From NCBI RefSeq assembly GCF_030323865.1, contig NZ_CP066362.1, forward strand, positions 1,488,001-1,552,000: 64,000 nt of DNA. Reading direction: 5' to 3'. This DNA comes from Pseudarthrobacter defluvii (GTDB taxonomy: Bacteria > Actinomycetota > Actinomycetes > Actinomycetales > Micrococcaceae). The notes under the pieces are model-generated. The model saw only the letters and a list, made by a program, of their open reading frames with translations. It was not told the DNA's origin and ran no database searches. Below are positions 44,708-53,791 of the stretch, piece by piece; the first letter of the stretch is position 1, and every line of letters begins with the position of its first letter. Position numbers and translations under genes: made by a program.

Positions 44708-44713
44708 TACGCT
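44708..44713 (+). promoter_or_regulatory. -10 element for a leaderless dapF mRNA
   Basis: TACGCT, then TGGGACC (7 bases), then ATG at 44721. Confidence 0.6.
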
Positions 44714-44720
44714 TGGGACC

Positions 44721-45665
44721 ATGAATGCAACCCCCGCAGAAACCACCGGACCCGCCCTGCGCACACTGAGCGGGCTCCGCTTTTCCAAGGGGCACGGCAC
44801 CGGCAACGACTTCGTCCTGGTAGCCGATCCCGACGGCACGCACGCCATTGGTGCGGACCAGGCCGCTGCGCTCTGCGACCGCCACCGCGGCATCGGGGGG
44901 GATGGCCTGATCAGGGCCGTGCCTTCCCGGTTCCTGCCCGAAGGCCGTGAACTGCTGGCCGGTGCCCCGAACGCCGAATGGTTCATGGACTACCGCAACG
45001 CGGACGGCTCATTGTCCGAAATGTGCGGCAACGGGGTGCGGGTGTTCGTCCACTTCCTGCGCACCCAGGGCCTGATCGACCTGCCCGACGGCGGCTCGCT
45101 CACCATTGGCACGCGCGGCGGGGTGAAGACCGTGGTCCGCACCGGCGACGGCTATGCGGTGGACATGGGGCCGTGGGAGTTCATTTTCCCCGGCGAGGCA
45201 AGTGCCAAGGCCATGGATTCACTGGTCACCGCCGACGGGCTGGAAGTTGCCCGGCCTGCGCTCTCCGTGAGCATGGGGAATCCGCACACAGTGGTGGCCC
45301 TCGCCGAACTTTCCGAACTGGCCGGCACCCGGCTCTTCACCGCGCCCAAGGTGGACCCCGTGCCGGCGAACGGGACCAACGTGGAGTTCGTGGTTCCCGC
45401 GGAGCCGCTGGTCCATGACGGCGTAGGTTCGGTGACCATGAGGGTGCATGAGCGCGGGGTGGGGGAGACGCAGTCCTGCGGAACGGGAGCCTGTGCTGCC
45501 GCCGTCGCCATCCGGCACTGGGCCGGAGCGGAAGCCCCGGATGCCTGGCGGGTCCACGTTCCCGGGGGCGTGGTGGGCGTGAAGTTCTTCGCCGGTCCCG
45601 GCGGCCACGAGCATGTCGAACTCAGCGGCCCCGCCGTCATTGTGGCGAGCGGGACGCTCTCGTAA
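44721..45665 (+). CDS. dapF: Diaminopimelate epimerase
   Basis: 314 residues. Converts LL- to meso-diaminopimelate for peptidoglycan and lysine. The two catalytic cysteines are Cys102 (MCGNGVRVF) and Cys253 ([11 protein letters not shown]). The N-terminus [14 protein letters not shown] is typical. The start at 44721 agrees with the leaderless promoter; the frame is open upstream without family resemblance. Its last 29 bases overlap the end of the methyltransferase gene on the other strand. Confidence 0.95.
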   Translation: MNATPAETTGPALRTLSGLRFSKGHGTGNDFVLVADPDGTHAIGADQAAALCDRHRGIGGDGLIRAVPSRFLPEGRELLAGAPNAEWFMDYRNADGSLSEMCGNGVRVFVHFLRTQGLIDLPDGGSLTIGTRGGVKTVVRTGDGYAVDMGPWEFIFPGEASAKAMDSLVTADGLEVARPALSVSMGNPHTVVALAELSELAGTRLFTAPKVDPVPANGTNVEFVVPAEPLVHDGVGSVTMRVHERGVGETQSCGTGACAAAVAIRHWAGAEAPDAWRVHVPGGVVGVKFFAGPGGHEHVELSGPAVIVASGTLS

Positions 45666-46260
45666 CCTTCAGGATCCGGAAGGACTTGGACGTTGACTCC
45701 CGGGTCACGGTGAACGAATCATCCAGTTCCGCAGCCAGCCAGCGCTGAAGCGAATCCGAACCCAGGTTCTTCTGCACCACCAGCCATGCCGTCCCGCCGT
45801 CGGCCAGGCGCGGCAGCCAGAGCTTGAGCAGGGCGTGCAGCTCGTCCTTGCCGATCCGGATCGGCGGGTTGGACCAGATGGTGTCGAAGCGTACGCCCGG
45901 GTCCACCTCCTGGGGCGTGCTGGCAACGACGTTGGACAGTCCCAGCGCGGCGGCGTTTTCGTTGGTCAGGGCGATACAGCGTTCATTGACGTCCACGGCG
46001 TAGACCTTGGACCCGGGGGCCAGCAGGGCCATGGTCAGCGCAACGGGACCCCAGCCGCAGCCGATGTCCAGGAGGTTGCCTTGGGGGTTCGGATCAGGAA
46101 CCTCGGCCAGAAGCACGGCAGTGCCTTTGTCGATCCCATCCGGACTGAAGATGCCGGTGGAGGTGTGGAGGCTGCGCGGCTTGCCCGCCAACTCCACCTT
46201 GAGTGGCTTACGGGTGAAGGGGCCGGCGGGGGACGTGCTGAAATAGTGTGCTGACTCCAT
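45637..46260 (-). CDS. Class I SAM-dependent methyltransferase (RsmC-like)
   Basis: 207 residues. The SAM site is [17 protein letters not shown], the acidic loop is [11 protein letters not shown], and the catalytic motif IV is SNPPIRIGK, the NPP form used by N2-guanine rRNA methyltransferases such as RsmC. It opens [11 protein letters not shown] like other actinobacterial members. The ATG at 46260 was chosen; the frame continues upstream without similarity. The target guanine, if rRNA, is not predictable. It is divergent from hflX and convergent, with overlap, with dapF. Confidence 0.85.
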   Translation of the reverse strand: MESAHYFSTSPAGPFTRKPLKVELAGKPRSLHTSTGIFSPDGIDKGTAVLLAEVPDPNPQGNLLDIGCGWGPVALTMALLAPGSKVYAVDVNERCIALTNENAAALGLSNVVASTPQEVDPGVRFDTIWSNPPIRIGKDELHALLKLWLPRLADGGTAWLVVQKNLGSDSLQRWLAAELDDSFTVTRESTSKSFRILKVTRASRSPQ

Positions 46261-46282
46261 AACTCGCCAGAGTAGTTCCCCT

Positions 46283-46309
46283 TGCAGCGTAAAGGGAAAC
46301 CGCGCTGCA
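46283..46309. repeat. Dyad between divergent methyltransferase and hflX promoters
   Basis: TGCAGCG (46283-46289) and CGCTGCA (46303-46309) form a perfect 7-bp dyad with a 13-base centre, located just upstream of the -10 at 46320. It is a possible operator. Confidence 0.35.
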
Positions 46310-46319
46310 GCCCCTCTGC

Positions 46320-46325
46320 TACGCT
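46320..46325 (+). promoter_or_regulatory. -10 element at the start of the hflX leader
   Basis: TACGCT, then GGAACGC (7 bases), then an ATG at 46333, the same geometry as the leaderless genes, but the ORF it opens has only six codons. Confidence 0.5.
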
Positions 46326-46332
46326 GGAACGC

Positions 46333-46353
46333 ATGTTCCTGATCTTCGAGTAG
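46333..46353 (+). CDS. Putative leader peptide MFLIFE upstream of hflX
   Basis: A leaderless ATG opens the six-codon ORF Met-Phe-Leu-Ile-Phe-Glu, then TAG. Its only plausible role is regulatory: ribosomes would load at the very 5' end of the hflX transcript and stop after 18 bases. Translation is inferred from promoter geometry alone. Confidence 0.4.
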   Translation: MFLIFE

Positions 46354-46690
46354 CCGGCACGGGCCACGCCCGTCCCGCAGCCTGTCCTCTTGCGACAGTC
46401 CGTCCCGCAGCGACGCAGGTTCCACGCCTTCCGCTTGCGCACCGGCCAGACCACCCAGTCTGCCCGGCCGCCGGACAACACTCGAACGTCAGCCTCCTGC
46501 TGCACGTCCCGCCATTCTCCGGCCCTTTCCCGCCGTGCCGCCGTTTTAAGGCGGCATTCCCAGCCCGGCATCGCAGCCGGCGCAGACCATCAGGAGAACC
46601 ATGACCGCAGGCCGTCAGCCCAGCGCGAATACTTTCCAACTTCCACCCAATCAGCACTATTCTGGAATTGCCGAATCTTCAAAGGAGACC
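46354..46690 (+). promoter_or_regulatory. Long hflX leader region
   Basis: About 340 bases separate the leader peptide from the preferred hflX start. The first 250 are GC-rich with C-rich runs and end in a hairpin GCCGCC-GTTTTAA-GGCGGC (46537-46555). An AGGAG-ATG pair at 46591-46603 follows, and an AT-richer stretch at 46629-46690 contains TATTCT and a second AGGAG-ATG pair. No known riboswitch was recognised. An antibiotic- or stress-responsive attenuator is possible. Confidence 0.4.
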
Positions 46691-48271
46691 ATGACCAGCC
46701 AGCCCAACACCGGTTCCGATCCAGCCGCCCAGGACATGAGTCCGCAGGAAATCCAGGCTGTTATCGACCGGATCCTCGCCAAGGACGTACCGGCCAAGAA
46801 TGTCAGCACGCCCCGGGGTGAGGGCAGCGGTGATGGAAAAGCGGTGCTTGGCAGGGCCCAGGCTATTTCCCGCCTCGACGAAGAACATTCAACGTACGAC
46901 GGCGACCAGCAGGACCTTGAGGAACGTCGCGCGCTGCGCCGCAGGGCCGGCCTGTCCACCGAACTGGAAGACGTCACCGAAGTCGAATACCGCCAGCTGC
47001 GCCTTGAGCGGGTGGTCCTTGCCGGTCTCTGGTCCGAGGGAACCCTTGCCGACGCCGAAAACTCGCTGCGTGAGCTGGCCGCCCTCGCCGAGACCGCGGG
47101 TTCGGAAGTCCTCGACGGGCTGGTGCAGCGCCGCGACAAGCCGGACCCCGGAACCTTCCTGGGCTCGGGCAAGGCACAGGAACTCAAGGACATCGTGATG
47201 TCCACGGGAGCGGATACCGTGGTGGTGGACGCCGAACTGGCACCTTCGCAGCGGCGTGCTCTTGAAGACATCGTCAAGGTCAAGGTCATCGACCGGACTG
47301 CCCTGATCCTGGATATCTTCGCCCAGCACGCCAAGAGCCGCGAGGGCAAGGCGCAGGTGGAACTCGCCCAGCTGGAATACCTGCTTCCGCGCCTGCGCGG
47401 CTGGGGTGAGTCGATGTCCCGCCAGGCCGGTGGCCAGGTCGGTGGCGCCGCCGCCGGCATGGGCTCCCGTGGCCCCGGTGAAACCAAGATCGAACTGGAC
47501 CGGCGCCGCATCCGTACCCGCATGGCCAAGCTGCGGCGTGAAATCGCCGCGATGAAGCCCGCGCGCGAAACCAAGCGGGCCAACCGCCGTCGTAATGAAG
47601 TGCCCTCCGTGGCCATCGCCGGATACACCAACGCCGGCAAGTCCTCCCTGCTCAACCGCCTCACCGACGCCGGGGTCCTCGTGGAGAACGCGCTGTTTGC
47701 CACGCTGGATCCCACGGTCCGCAAGGCGGAAACCGCCGACGGCCTGGGCTACACCCTGGCCGATACCGTGGGATTCGTCCGTTCGCTGCCAACCCAGCTG
47801 GTGGAGGCTTTCCGCTCCACGCTCGAGGAAGTGGCGGACGCGGACCTGATCCTGCACGTGGTGGACGTCTCGCACCCCGATCCGGAAGGCCAGATTGCTG
47901 CCGTCCGGAAGGTCTTCAGCGAAGTCGACGCCCGGAAGGTGCCGGAGATCATCGTGCTGAACAAGGCTGACGCCGCCGACCCCTTCGTGGTGGAGCGGCT
48001 GAGGCAGCGCGAACCGCGCCATGTGGTGGTCTCAGCCCGCACGGGCGAAGGGATCCCGGAACTGCTGAAAGTCATCAGCGAATCCATTCCCCGGCCGTCG
48101 GTGAAGATGCAGCTGCTCATCCCGTACGACCGCGGCGACCTGATCAGCAAGCTTCACGAGTCCGACGCCGAGATCCTCAGCATGGACCACGTGGAGGCCG
48201 GCACCAGGGCTGCCGTCATGGTCCGGGAGGGCCTGGCGTCCGAACTGGAACCCTTCACCGTCAATGACTGA
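46691..48271 (+). CDS. hflX: GTPase HflX
   Basis: 526 residues from 46691. A ribosome-associated GTPase that splits stalled or hibernating 70S ribosomes. The HflX domain (DLVLAGLWS-like region, KPDPGTFLGSGKAQEL) and a Gly-rich linker (GGQVGGAAAGMGSRGPGETK) precede the G domain, with G1 GYTNAGKSS at about 311-319, DPTVRKAET and NKAD. Two starts have nearly identical ribosome sites: ATG 46601 (adds 30 residues) and ATG 46691. The later one is preferred because the extension is AT-rich and unlike the family. The stop overlaps dinG by 8 bases. Confidence 0.93.
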   Translation: MTSQPNTGSDPAAQDMSPQEIQAVIDRILAKDVPAKNVSTPRGEGSGDGKAVLGRAQAISRLDEEHSTYDGDQQDLEERRALRRRAGLSTELEDVTEVEYRQLRLERVVLAGLWSEGTLADAENSLRELAALAETAGSEVLDGLVQRRDKPDPGTFLGSGKAQELKDIVMSTGADTVVVDAELAPSQRRALEDIVKVKVIDRTALILDIFAQHAKSREGKAQVELAQLEYLLPRLRGWGESMSRQAGGQVGGAAAGMGSRGPGETKIELDRRRIRTRMAKLRREIAAMKPARETKRANRRRNEVPSVAIAGYTNAGKSSLLNRLTDAGVLVENALFATLDPTVRKAETADGLGYTLADTVGFVRSLPTQLVEAFRSTLEEVADADLILHVVDVSHPDPEGQIAAVRKVFSEVDARKVPEIIVLNKADAADPFVVERLRQREPRHVVVSARTGEGIPELLKVISESIPRPSVKMQLLIPYDRGDLISKLHESDAEILSMDHVEAGTRAAVMVREGLASELEPFTVND

Positions 48272-50324
48272 CACCGCGGCGGACGAAGCCGCGCAGACGG
48301 CCGGCGAGCAGTTCGTCATCGAACTGCTCGACCGGGCCGTCGCAGGCATGGGTGGACAAAGCCGCACTGGACAGCACGAAATGGCCCTGCAGGTGGCCCG
48401 CGCCATCGAAACGGGCAACCACCTGCTGGTCCAGGCGGGCACCGGCACCGGCAAATCGCTTGCCTACCTCGTGCCGCTGATCGCCCATGCCCTGGAAAGC
48501 AACAAGCCTGCGCTGGTCTCCACGGCCACGCTTGCCCTGCAGACCCAGATCGTGGGCAGGGACCTGCCCCGGCTCCTGAAGAACATCACCCCGGCACTGG
48601 AACGTCCGGTCAAGGTCGCCTTGGTCAAAGGCCGTTCCAACTACGTCTGCCGCCACAAGCTCGAAGGCGGTTTTCCCTCCGAGGAGCCCTCCGAAGGGCA
48701 GCTCTTCTCGCTTGGCGAGGACACCAGCGTGCCGCACTTTGCTGCGTCCGTGGGCGGACCCTCCTCGCAGCTTGGGAAGGAAGTGGTCCGGCTCCGCGAG
48801 TGGGCGGAGAAAACGGCTACAGGGGACCGGGACGAATTGCTCCCGGGCGTGACCGACCGCGCCTGGCGGCAGGTCTCCGTAACGTCCATGGAGTGCCTGG
48901 GCGCCCAGAAATGCCCCATGGCTGCAGAGTGCTTCAGCGAACTCGCCCGGCAGGACGCTGCCGAAGCGGACGTCGTGGTGACCAACCACGCCATGCTCGC
49001 CGTCAGCGCCTTCGAAGGACTTGCCGTCCTGCCTGAATACGACGTCGTGGTGGTGGACGAAGCGCACGAACTCCAGGACCGGGTCACCGGAGCCGTGTCG
49101 GGGCAACTGTCCGTCGCGATGGTGCACGCCGCCGCTGCCGGTGCACGGAAACACACCGCCATCACCGTTGATGCCCTCAACGCCGCCGCCGCCAACCTTG
49201 AGCTGGCCCTCGCCGGCGCACCGAATGGCTTGCTTCCCAATGGCCTGAACGATGAACAGCTGGACTGTGTGGACCAGCTGCGTGAGGCCTGCCGGGCTGC
49301 ACTGTCCGATTCCAAGGGGGACAGCAACACCACGGCCGACGGCGGCCGGCAGCTGGCCAGGTCCCGCCTCATGCTCATCCTGGAACTATGCGAGCGTCTG
49401 GTAGCCGCCCGGGAGAACCGGGAAGTGGTGTGGTTCTCCCGCGCCAGCACCTTCGACCCCGGCCAGGGCTACTCGCAGCCGGATGAGAATGCACCGGTGC
49501 TGATCAACATTGCCCCGCTGTCCGTCGCCGGGCGGCTGCGGGAAGGGCTCTTTGCCGACCATACGGTGGTGCTGACTTCCGCCACCTTGGCCATCGGTTC
49601 CGCTTTCGAACCCGCTGCAGGAGGGCTGGGCCTTCTCGGCGACGGCGCTCCCAGCTGGACCGGCGTGGACGTCGGCTCACCCTTCGACTACCCCAAGCAG
49701 GGCATCCTCTACGTCGCCGGACACCTGCCCAAGCCCGGCCGCGGCGTGTCCCCGGAGGCGCTGGAGGAACTGGAAGCACTGATCAAGGCGTCCGGCGGGG
49801 GAGCCCTGTGCCTGTTCTCCTCACGCCGCGCGGCCGAGGAAGCTGCCGACGCCCTCCGGCCCAAGCTGGACATGACCGTCCTCTGCCAAGGGGAATCGAC
49901 CATGACTGCCCTGGTTAAGCAGTTCGCCGATGAACCGGACACCTGCCTTTTCGGAACCATGTCCCTGTGGCAGGGAGTCGACGTCCCGGGCGGTTCCTGC
50001 CGGCTGGTGGTGATTGACCGGATCCCGTTCCCGCGACCCGACGATCCGCTGATGACGGCGCGGTCGCGTGCCGTGGCGCAGGCGGGCGGCAATGGTTTCA
50101 TGTCCGTTTCAGCCACCCACGCCGCGATCCGGCTGGCCCAGGGTGCCGGGCGGCTGATCAGGTCAACGGGAGACAAAGGTGTGGTGGCCGTACTCGACTC
50201 GCGGCTGGCTACCGAGCGCTACGCCGGATTCCTGCGGGGCGCCCTGCCTCCGTTCTGGGCCACCACTGACCGCAGCAAGGCGCTGGCAGCCCTCACCAGG
50301 CTGGGCGCGGACGCGCTCCGATAG
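48264..50324 (+). CDS. dinG: DinG-type ATP-dependent DNA helicase
   Basis: 686 residues. A superfamily 2 XPD/DinG-like helicase. Walker A AGTGTGKS is at 58-65, Walker B is VVVDEAHEL, and four cysteines (NYVCRHK, MECLGAQKCPMAAEC) fit the iron-sulfur cluster of the family. The C-terminal SAT and VI motifs (FGTMSLWQGVDVPGG, then QGAGRLIRS) are present. It overlaps hflX, so both are translated from one transcript. No SOS box is seen directly upstream, although lexA is the next gene. Confidence 0.92.
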   Translation: MTDTAADEAAQTAGEQFVIELLDRAVAGMGGQSRTGQHEMALQVARAIETGNHLLVQAGTGTGKSLAYLVPLIAHALESNKPALVSTATLALQTQIVGRDLPRLLKNITPALERPVKVALVKGRSNYVCRHKLEGGFPSEEPSEGQLFSLGEDTSVPHFAASVGGPSSQLGKEVVRLREWAEKTATGDRDELLPGVTDRAWRQVSVTSMECLGAQKCPMAAECFSELARQDAAEADVVVTNHAMLAVSAFEGLAVLPEYDVVVVDEAHELQDRVTGAVSGQLSVAMVHAAAAGARKHTAITVDALNAAAANLELALAGAPNGLLPNGLNDEQLDCVDQLREACRAALSDSKGDSNTTADGGRQLARSRLMLILELCERLVAARENREVVWFSRASTFDPGQGYSQPDENAPVLINIAPLSVAGRLREGLFADHTVVLTSATLAIGSAFEPAAGGLGLLGDGAPSWTGVDVGSPFDYPKQGILYVAGHLPKPGRGVSPEALEELEALIKASGGGALCLFSSRRAAEEAADALRPKLDMTVLCQGESTMTALVKQFADEPDTCLFGTMSLWQGVDVPGGSCRLVVIDRIPFPRPDDPLMTARSRAVAQAGGNGFMSVSATHAAIRLAQGAGRLIRSTGDKGVVAVLDSRLATERYAGFLRGALPPFWATTDRSKALAALTRLGADALR

Positions 50325-50333
50325 ACCCGGAAG

Positions 50334-50389
50334 TGCCCCAGGCCCGCCGCGGTAAAACAGGGGCGGACCTGGGGCAGATTAAGGCACTT
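50334..50389. terminator. Bidirectional terminator between dinG and lexA
   Basis: TGCCCCAGG (50334-50342) pairs with CCTGGGGCA (50368-50376), continued inward by CCGCC/GGCGG. An alternative outer pairing AAGTGCC/GGCACTT also exists. It lies in the 110-base gap between convergent genes. Confidence 0.7.
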
Positions 50390-50435
50390 TTCGGATGTGG
50401 GTTTGGGCCGGCCAGTACGCGCCGGGGGCAACGCG

Positions 50436-51257
50436 CTAGAGCGAACGCAGGACCGAGACGACTTTGCCCATGATGGTGGCGTGGTCGCCCAGGATGGGTT
50501 CGTACTGTGTGTTCTGGGGGAGCAGCCAGGTGTGGCCGTCGCGCTGGCGGAAAGTTTTGACCGTTGCTTCGTCGTCGAGCAGCGCAGCAACGATATCCCC
50601 GTTGGCGGCGTCGGCCTGGCGCCGGACCACCACCCAGTCGCCGTCGCAAATGGCGGCGTCCACCATGGAATCGCCGGCCACCCGCAGCATGAAGAGTTCG
50701 CCCTGGCCCACGAGCTGGCGGGGGAGCGGCATGACATCCTCGACCAGCTGTTCGGCCAGGATGGGACCGCCGGCAGCAATCCGGCCCACAAGCGGAACCA
50801 TTGCGGTATCGAGCGCGGTGGGCAGTTCGGTGACCGATGCACCCGCACCGGCTGGCTGCGGTGCAGGAGAGTTGCCTGCTGCCTTGCCGGAACCGCCGTC
50901 CAGCGTGAGGGGCATCAGCACTTCCATGGCGCGCGGCCGTTTGGGATCGCGGCGCAGGTAACCCAGTTTCTCCAGCTGGGAGAGCTGGTGCGTCACGCTG
51001 GACAGGCTTGCCAGCCCCACGGTATCGCCGATTTCGCGCATGGAGGGCGGATACCCGTTCTCATTGACCGAGCGCTGGATGGTTTCGAGAATCTTCTTTT
51101 GCCGGGGGGTCAGGCCCTTGGCAGTCCTCTTGCTTTGCGGGGCGGTCCTGCCCCCGGCGGCTGCTGCTGCCATATTCGCCAATGCCTTTCGCTTGCCGCC
51201 GGATCTTCCACCCCGGTGCTGGTCTGCATGCACCGCCGGAAGGACTCCCACTGTCAT
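50436..51257 (-). CDS. lexA: SOS repressor LexA
   Basis: 273 residues. The N-terminal winged helix ([17 protein letters not shown] then [19 protein letters not shown]) binds SOS boxes. The C-terminal S24 peptidase domain has cleavage site Ala162-Gly163, nucleophile Ser197 (GDSMVD) and general base Lys234. An Ala/Pro/Gly linker joins them. The ATG at 51257 has AGGG 7 bases upstream; an ATG at 51173 would remove 28 residues. Its promoter overlaps an SOS box, so it is autoregulated. It is divergent from the LysM gene. Confidence 0.96.
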   Translation of the reverse strand: MTVGVLPAVHADQHRGGRSGGKRKALANMAAAAAGGRTAPQSKRTAKGLTPRQKKILETIQRSVNENGYPPSMREIGDTVGLASLSSVTHQLSQLEKLGYLRRDPKRPRAMEVLMPLTLDGGSGKAAGNSPAPQPAGAGASVTELPTALDTAMVPLVGRIAAGGPILAEQLVEDVMPLPRQLVGQGELFMLRVAGDSMVDAAICDGDWVVVRRQADAANGDIVAALLDDEATVKTFRQRDGHTWLLPQNTQYEPILGDHATIMGKVVSVLRSL

Positions 51258-51305
51258 TGTCAGACCCTGCTGTTCAACTTCAGGGGTGGTTGTTCTTTGG
51301 TTTCA

Positions 51306-51346
51306 AAGCTAGGCCAGCCGCATTGCTTTTTCAAACATTTGTTCTA
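51306..51346 (-). promoter_or_regulatory. lexA promoter with SOS box
   Basis: On the reverse strand TTTGAA (51335-51330) and TAGCTT (51311-51306) are spaced by 18 bases. The operator TCAAACATTTGTTCTA (51331-51346, plus-strand reading) overlaps the -35. Leader of about 40 bases. Confidence 0.75.
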
Positions 51347-51397
51347 GCGAGTCTCGACATTGTTCGTTGATAAGTGCTAAAACTTAACAAGCAAAGG

Positions 51398-51413
51398 TCG
51401 AACATGTGTTCTA
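51398..51413 (+). promoter_or_regulatory. SOS box upstream of the LysM gene
   Basis: TCGAACATGTGTTCTA differs from TCGAAC-N4-GTTCGA at one base. A TTGATA (51367-51372) upstream could be part of the promoter, but the -10 is not clear. The gap between the two divergent starts is 275 bases. Confidence 0.75.
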
Positions 51414-51532
51414 ACCAGCGCATGCCCTATTCGAAAACGTGGCCGGAGGAAGTTCCGGACCGCGGTCTGAATGGTCGGGGCAGCCGCGGGTGGACACCCG
51501 GGCAGCACGGCAGGTCCAGGAGGGCTCAGTTC

Positions 51533-51883
51533 ATGTCAGCTTCATCTCGTCACCAGGTTTCAGCTTCACCCGCGCCCCTTCGGCTCACCCGGCGGGGACG
51601 GATCGTCCTGATCGGAGTTCCGCTGGTACTCCTCGCGGTTCTCCTGCTGTCGCTGTCGGGGTTCTTCAACTCGCCGGCCAAGGCCTCCGACTCCGCGGCG
51701 GACCTGGCGGTGACACCCACGGTCACCGTAACGGTGCAGCCGGGCCAGTCGCTGTGGACCATCGCCGGTGCGGTTGATCCGGACCGCGATGCCCGCGACG
51801 TGGTCGCGGATATCGTTCAGCTCAACAACCTCAGCGCCGGATCCGTCCTGCCGGGGCAGCAGCTGTTCGTCCCAACACACTGA
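51533..51883 (+). CDS. LysM membrane protein, probable SOS cell-division inhibitor (YneA/ChiZ type)
   Basis: 116 residues. A short basic cytoplasmic start, one helix (about 23-45: RIVLIGVPLVLLAVLLLSL) and an extracytoplasmic LysM domain (about 66-114) with VQPGQSLWTIAGA and LPGQQLFVPTH. The ATG at 51533 follows AGGAGG by 9 bases; upstream in-frame codons run through the SOS box. Divergence from lexA, an SOS box, one helix and a LysM domain are the traits of Bacillus YneA and mycobacterial Rv2719c/ChiZ, which delay division after DNA damage. Function is inferred from that match. Confidence 0.85.
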   Translation: MSASSRHQVSASPAPLRLTRRGRIVLIGVPLVLLAVLLLSLSGFFNSPAKASDSAADLAVTPTVTVTVQPGQSLWTIAGAVDPDRDARDVVADIVQLNNLSAGSVLPGQQLFVPTH

Positions 51884-51972
51884 AGCTCGCTCTCCGCCCG
51901 GCGCCAGGCTGTCGAGGCACACGCCGAGGGCGAACAAGACCCGTCACATTTTCCGGTCGTTGCCGCGGCAAC

Positions 51973-51978
51973 TAAACT
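51973..51978 (+). promoter_or_regulatory. -10 element for a leaderless hisC mRNA
   Basis: TAAACT, then GTTCAG (6 bases), then GTG at 51985. It starts the his operon. Confidence 0.6.
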
Positions 51979-51984
51979 GTTCAG

Positions 51985-53103
51985 GTGAACGACCAGCTAG
52001 AGCGTCTGAACCGGCTTCCCCTTCGCAGCAACCTTCGCGGGCTCACCCCTTACGGGGCGCCCCAACTGGACGTCCCCATCCTTCTGAACGTCAATGAAAA
52101 CACCCATGGTGTCCCCGCCGACGTGCGGGCAGCCATCAGCGCCGCCGTAACTGAAGCGGCCGCAGGCCTGAACCGCTACCCGGACCGGGAGTTCACCGAA
52201 CTTCGGAAAGCCCTGGCGGAGTACCTCGGGCATGGCCTCGACGAGACCAACCTATGGGCAGCCAACGGCTCCAACGAGGTCCTGCAGCAGATCCTCCAGG
52301 CCTTCGGCGGCCCCGGACGCACAGCCTTGGGCTTCCCTCCCACGTACTCCATGTACCCCCTGCTGGCCAGCGGGACCGACACGCAGTACATCACCGGAGA
52401 GCGCGCCGAAGGATACGACCTGAGCGCAGAGTCAGCCGCGCGCCAGGTCAAGGAACTGCAACCGAACATCGTGTTCCTCTGCTCGCCCAACAATCCCACC
52501 GGGACCGGGCTCGGCCTGGATGTCGTGGAGGCTGTCTACGAGGCCGGGGAGGACAGCCAGGCCATTGTCATCGTGGACGAGGCCTACCATGAGTTCGCGC
52601 ACGACGGCACGCCCAGCGCGCTGACCCTGCTTCCCGGCCGGGAGCGGCTCATCGTGTCCCGCACCATGAGCAAGGCGTTCGCCCTGGCAGGCGCCCGCCT
52701 TGGCTACATGGCTGCCGCGCCGGAAGTCACCGACGCCCTGCGGCTGGTGCGCCTGCCCTACCACCTCTCAGCCATCACGCAGGCCACCGCGCTTGCCGCC
52801 CTCGAACACCGCGAGGCGCTGATGGCGGATGTCCAGGACATCAAGGCCCAGCGGGACCGGATCGTGGCGGAACTGACCCGGATGGGCCTGACGCCCGCGG
52901 CCTCCGACTCCAACTACGTGTTCTTCGGCGGCCTGGAAAACCCCCACCAGGTCTGGCAGGAACTGCTGGACGCCGGTGTCCTGATCCGCGACGTCGGAAT
53001 TCCCGGTCATCTTCGGGTCACCGCAGGCACTGAGGCGGAGACCACAGCCTTCCTCACGTCCCTGGAACGCATCCTTGCGGGCCACGCCGCGCTTCCCGCC
53101 TAG
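51985..53103 (+). CDS. hisC: Histidinol-phosphate aminotransferase
   Basis: 372 residues. PLP enzyme of histidine synthesis. NVNENTHGVP and GSNEVLQQIL near the N-terminus, CSPNNPTG, IVDEAYHEFA and the Schiff-base lysine in TMSKAFALAGARLGY (Lys230) identify it. Leaderless GTG start. It leads the cluster hisC-hisB-hisH-(52 residue protein)-priA. No hisD gene lies upstream in this window. Confidence 0.94.
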   Translation: MNDQLERLNRLPLRSNLRGLTPYGAPQLDVPILLNVNENTHGVPADVRAAISAAVTEAAAGLNRYPDREFTELRKALAEYLGHGLDETNLWAANGSNEVLQQILQAFGGPGRTALGFPPTYSMYPLLASGTDTQYITGERAEGYDLSAESAARQVKELQPNIVFLCSPNNPTGTGLGLDVVEAVYEAGEDSQAIVIVDEAYHEFAHDGTPSALTLLPGRERLIVSRTMSKAFALAGARLGYMAAAPEVTDALRLVRLPYHLSAITQATALAALEHREALMADVQDIKAQRDRIVAELTRMGLTPAASDSNYVFFGGLENPHQVWQELLDAGVLIRDVGIPGHLRVTAGTEAETTAFLTSLERILAGHAALPA

Positions 53104-53164
53104 ACTTGTAGTGCGGCGCTGGACGCCTTGAACCACTTCTTCTCCCACTAAGGATCCCTTCACC

Positions 53165-53791
53165 ATGAGTCCAATCGGATCGAATACGGCCGCGGCCCGG
53201 ACCGCCCGCATGGAGCGTGCCACCAGCGAGTCCTCCGTACTCGTGGAGATCAACCTCGACGGAACCGGGGTGTCGGACATCGATACCTCAGTGCCGTTCT
53301 ACGACCACATGCTGACCGCCCTGTGCAAGCACTCCCTGATCGACATGACGGTCAAGGCCACCGGTGACACGCACATCGACGTCCACCACACCGTGGAGGA
53401 CGTTGCCATTACCTTCGGCGAGGTCCTGCGCACTGCCCTGGGCAACAAAGCGGGAATCCGCCGTTTTGGCGAGGCCACCGTGCCGCTGGACGAAGCGCTT
53501 GCCAACGCAGTGGTCGATGTATCCGGGCGCCCTTACCTGGTCCACGGCGGCGAGCCGGCGGGCCAGGAGTACCACCTGATCGGCGGCCACTTCACTGGCT
53601 CCCTGACCCGCCACGTCTTCGAAGCCATCACGCTGCACGCCGGCATCTGCCTGCACATGAACGTGTTGGCCGGCCGGGACCCGCACCACATCGTCGAGGC
53701 ACAGTTCAAAGCCTTCGCCCGTGCCCTGCGCGCCGCCGTCGAACCGGATCCCCGCGTTGAGGGCATCCCGTCCACCAAGGGCGCGCTGTGA
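53165..53791 (+). CDS. hisB: Imidazoleglycerol-phosphate dehydratase
   Basis: 208 residues, the monofunctional dehydratase. Metal-binding histidine motifs are [24 protein letters not shown] and the late [23 protein letters not shown] lies upstream of the ATG. It overlaps hisH by 4 bases (GTGA). Confidence 0.96.
   Translation: MSPIGSNTAAARTARMERATSESSVLVEINLDGTGVSDIDTSVPFYDHMLTALCKHSLIDMTVKATGDTHIDVHHTVEDVAITFGEVLRTALGNKAGIRRFGEATVPLDEALANAVVDVSGRPYLVHGGEPAGQEYHLIGGHFTGSLTRHVFEAITLHAGICLHMNVLAGRDPHHIVEAQFKAFARALRAAVEPDPRVEGIPSTKGAL

Noticed and set aside
46471..46490. Further SOS box in the hflX leader (ACTCGAACG)
   Set aside because: Only one half-site is present; the second half does not match GTTCGA.
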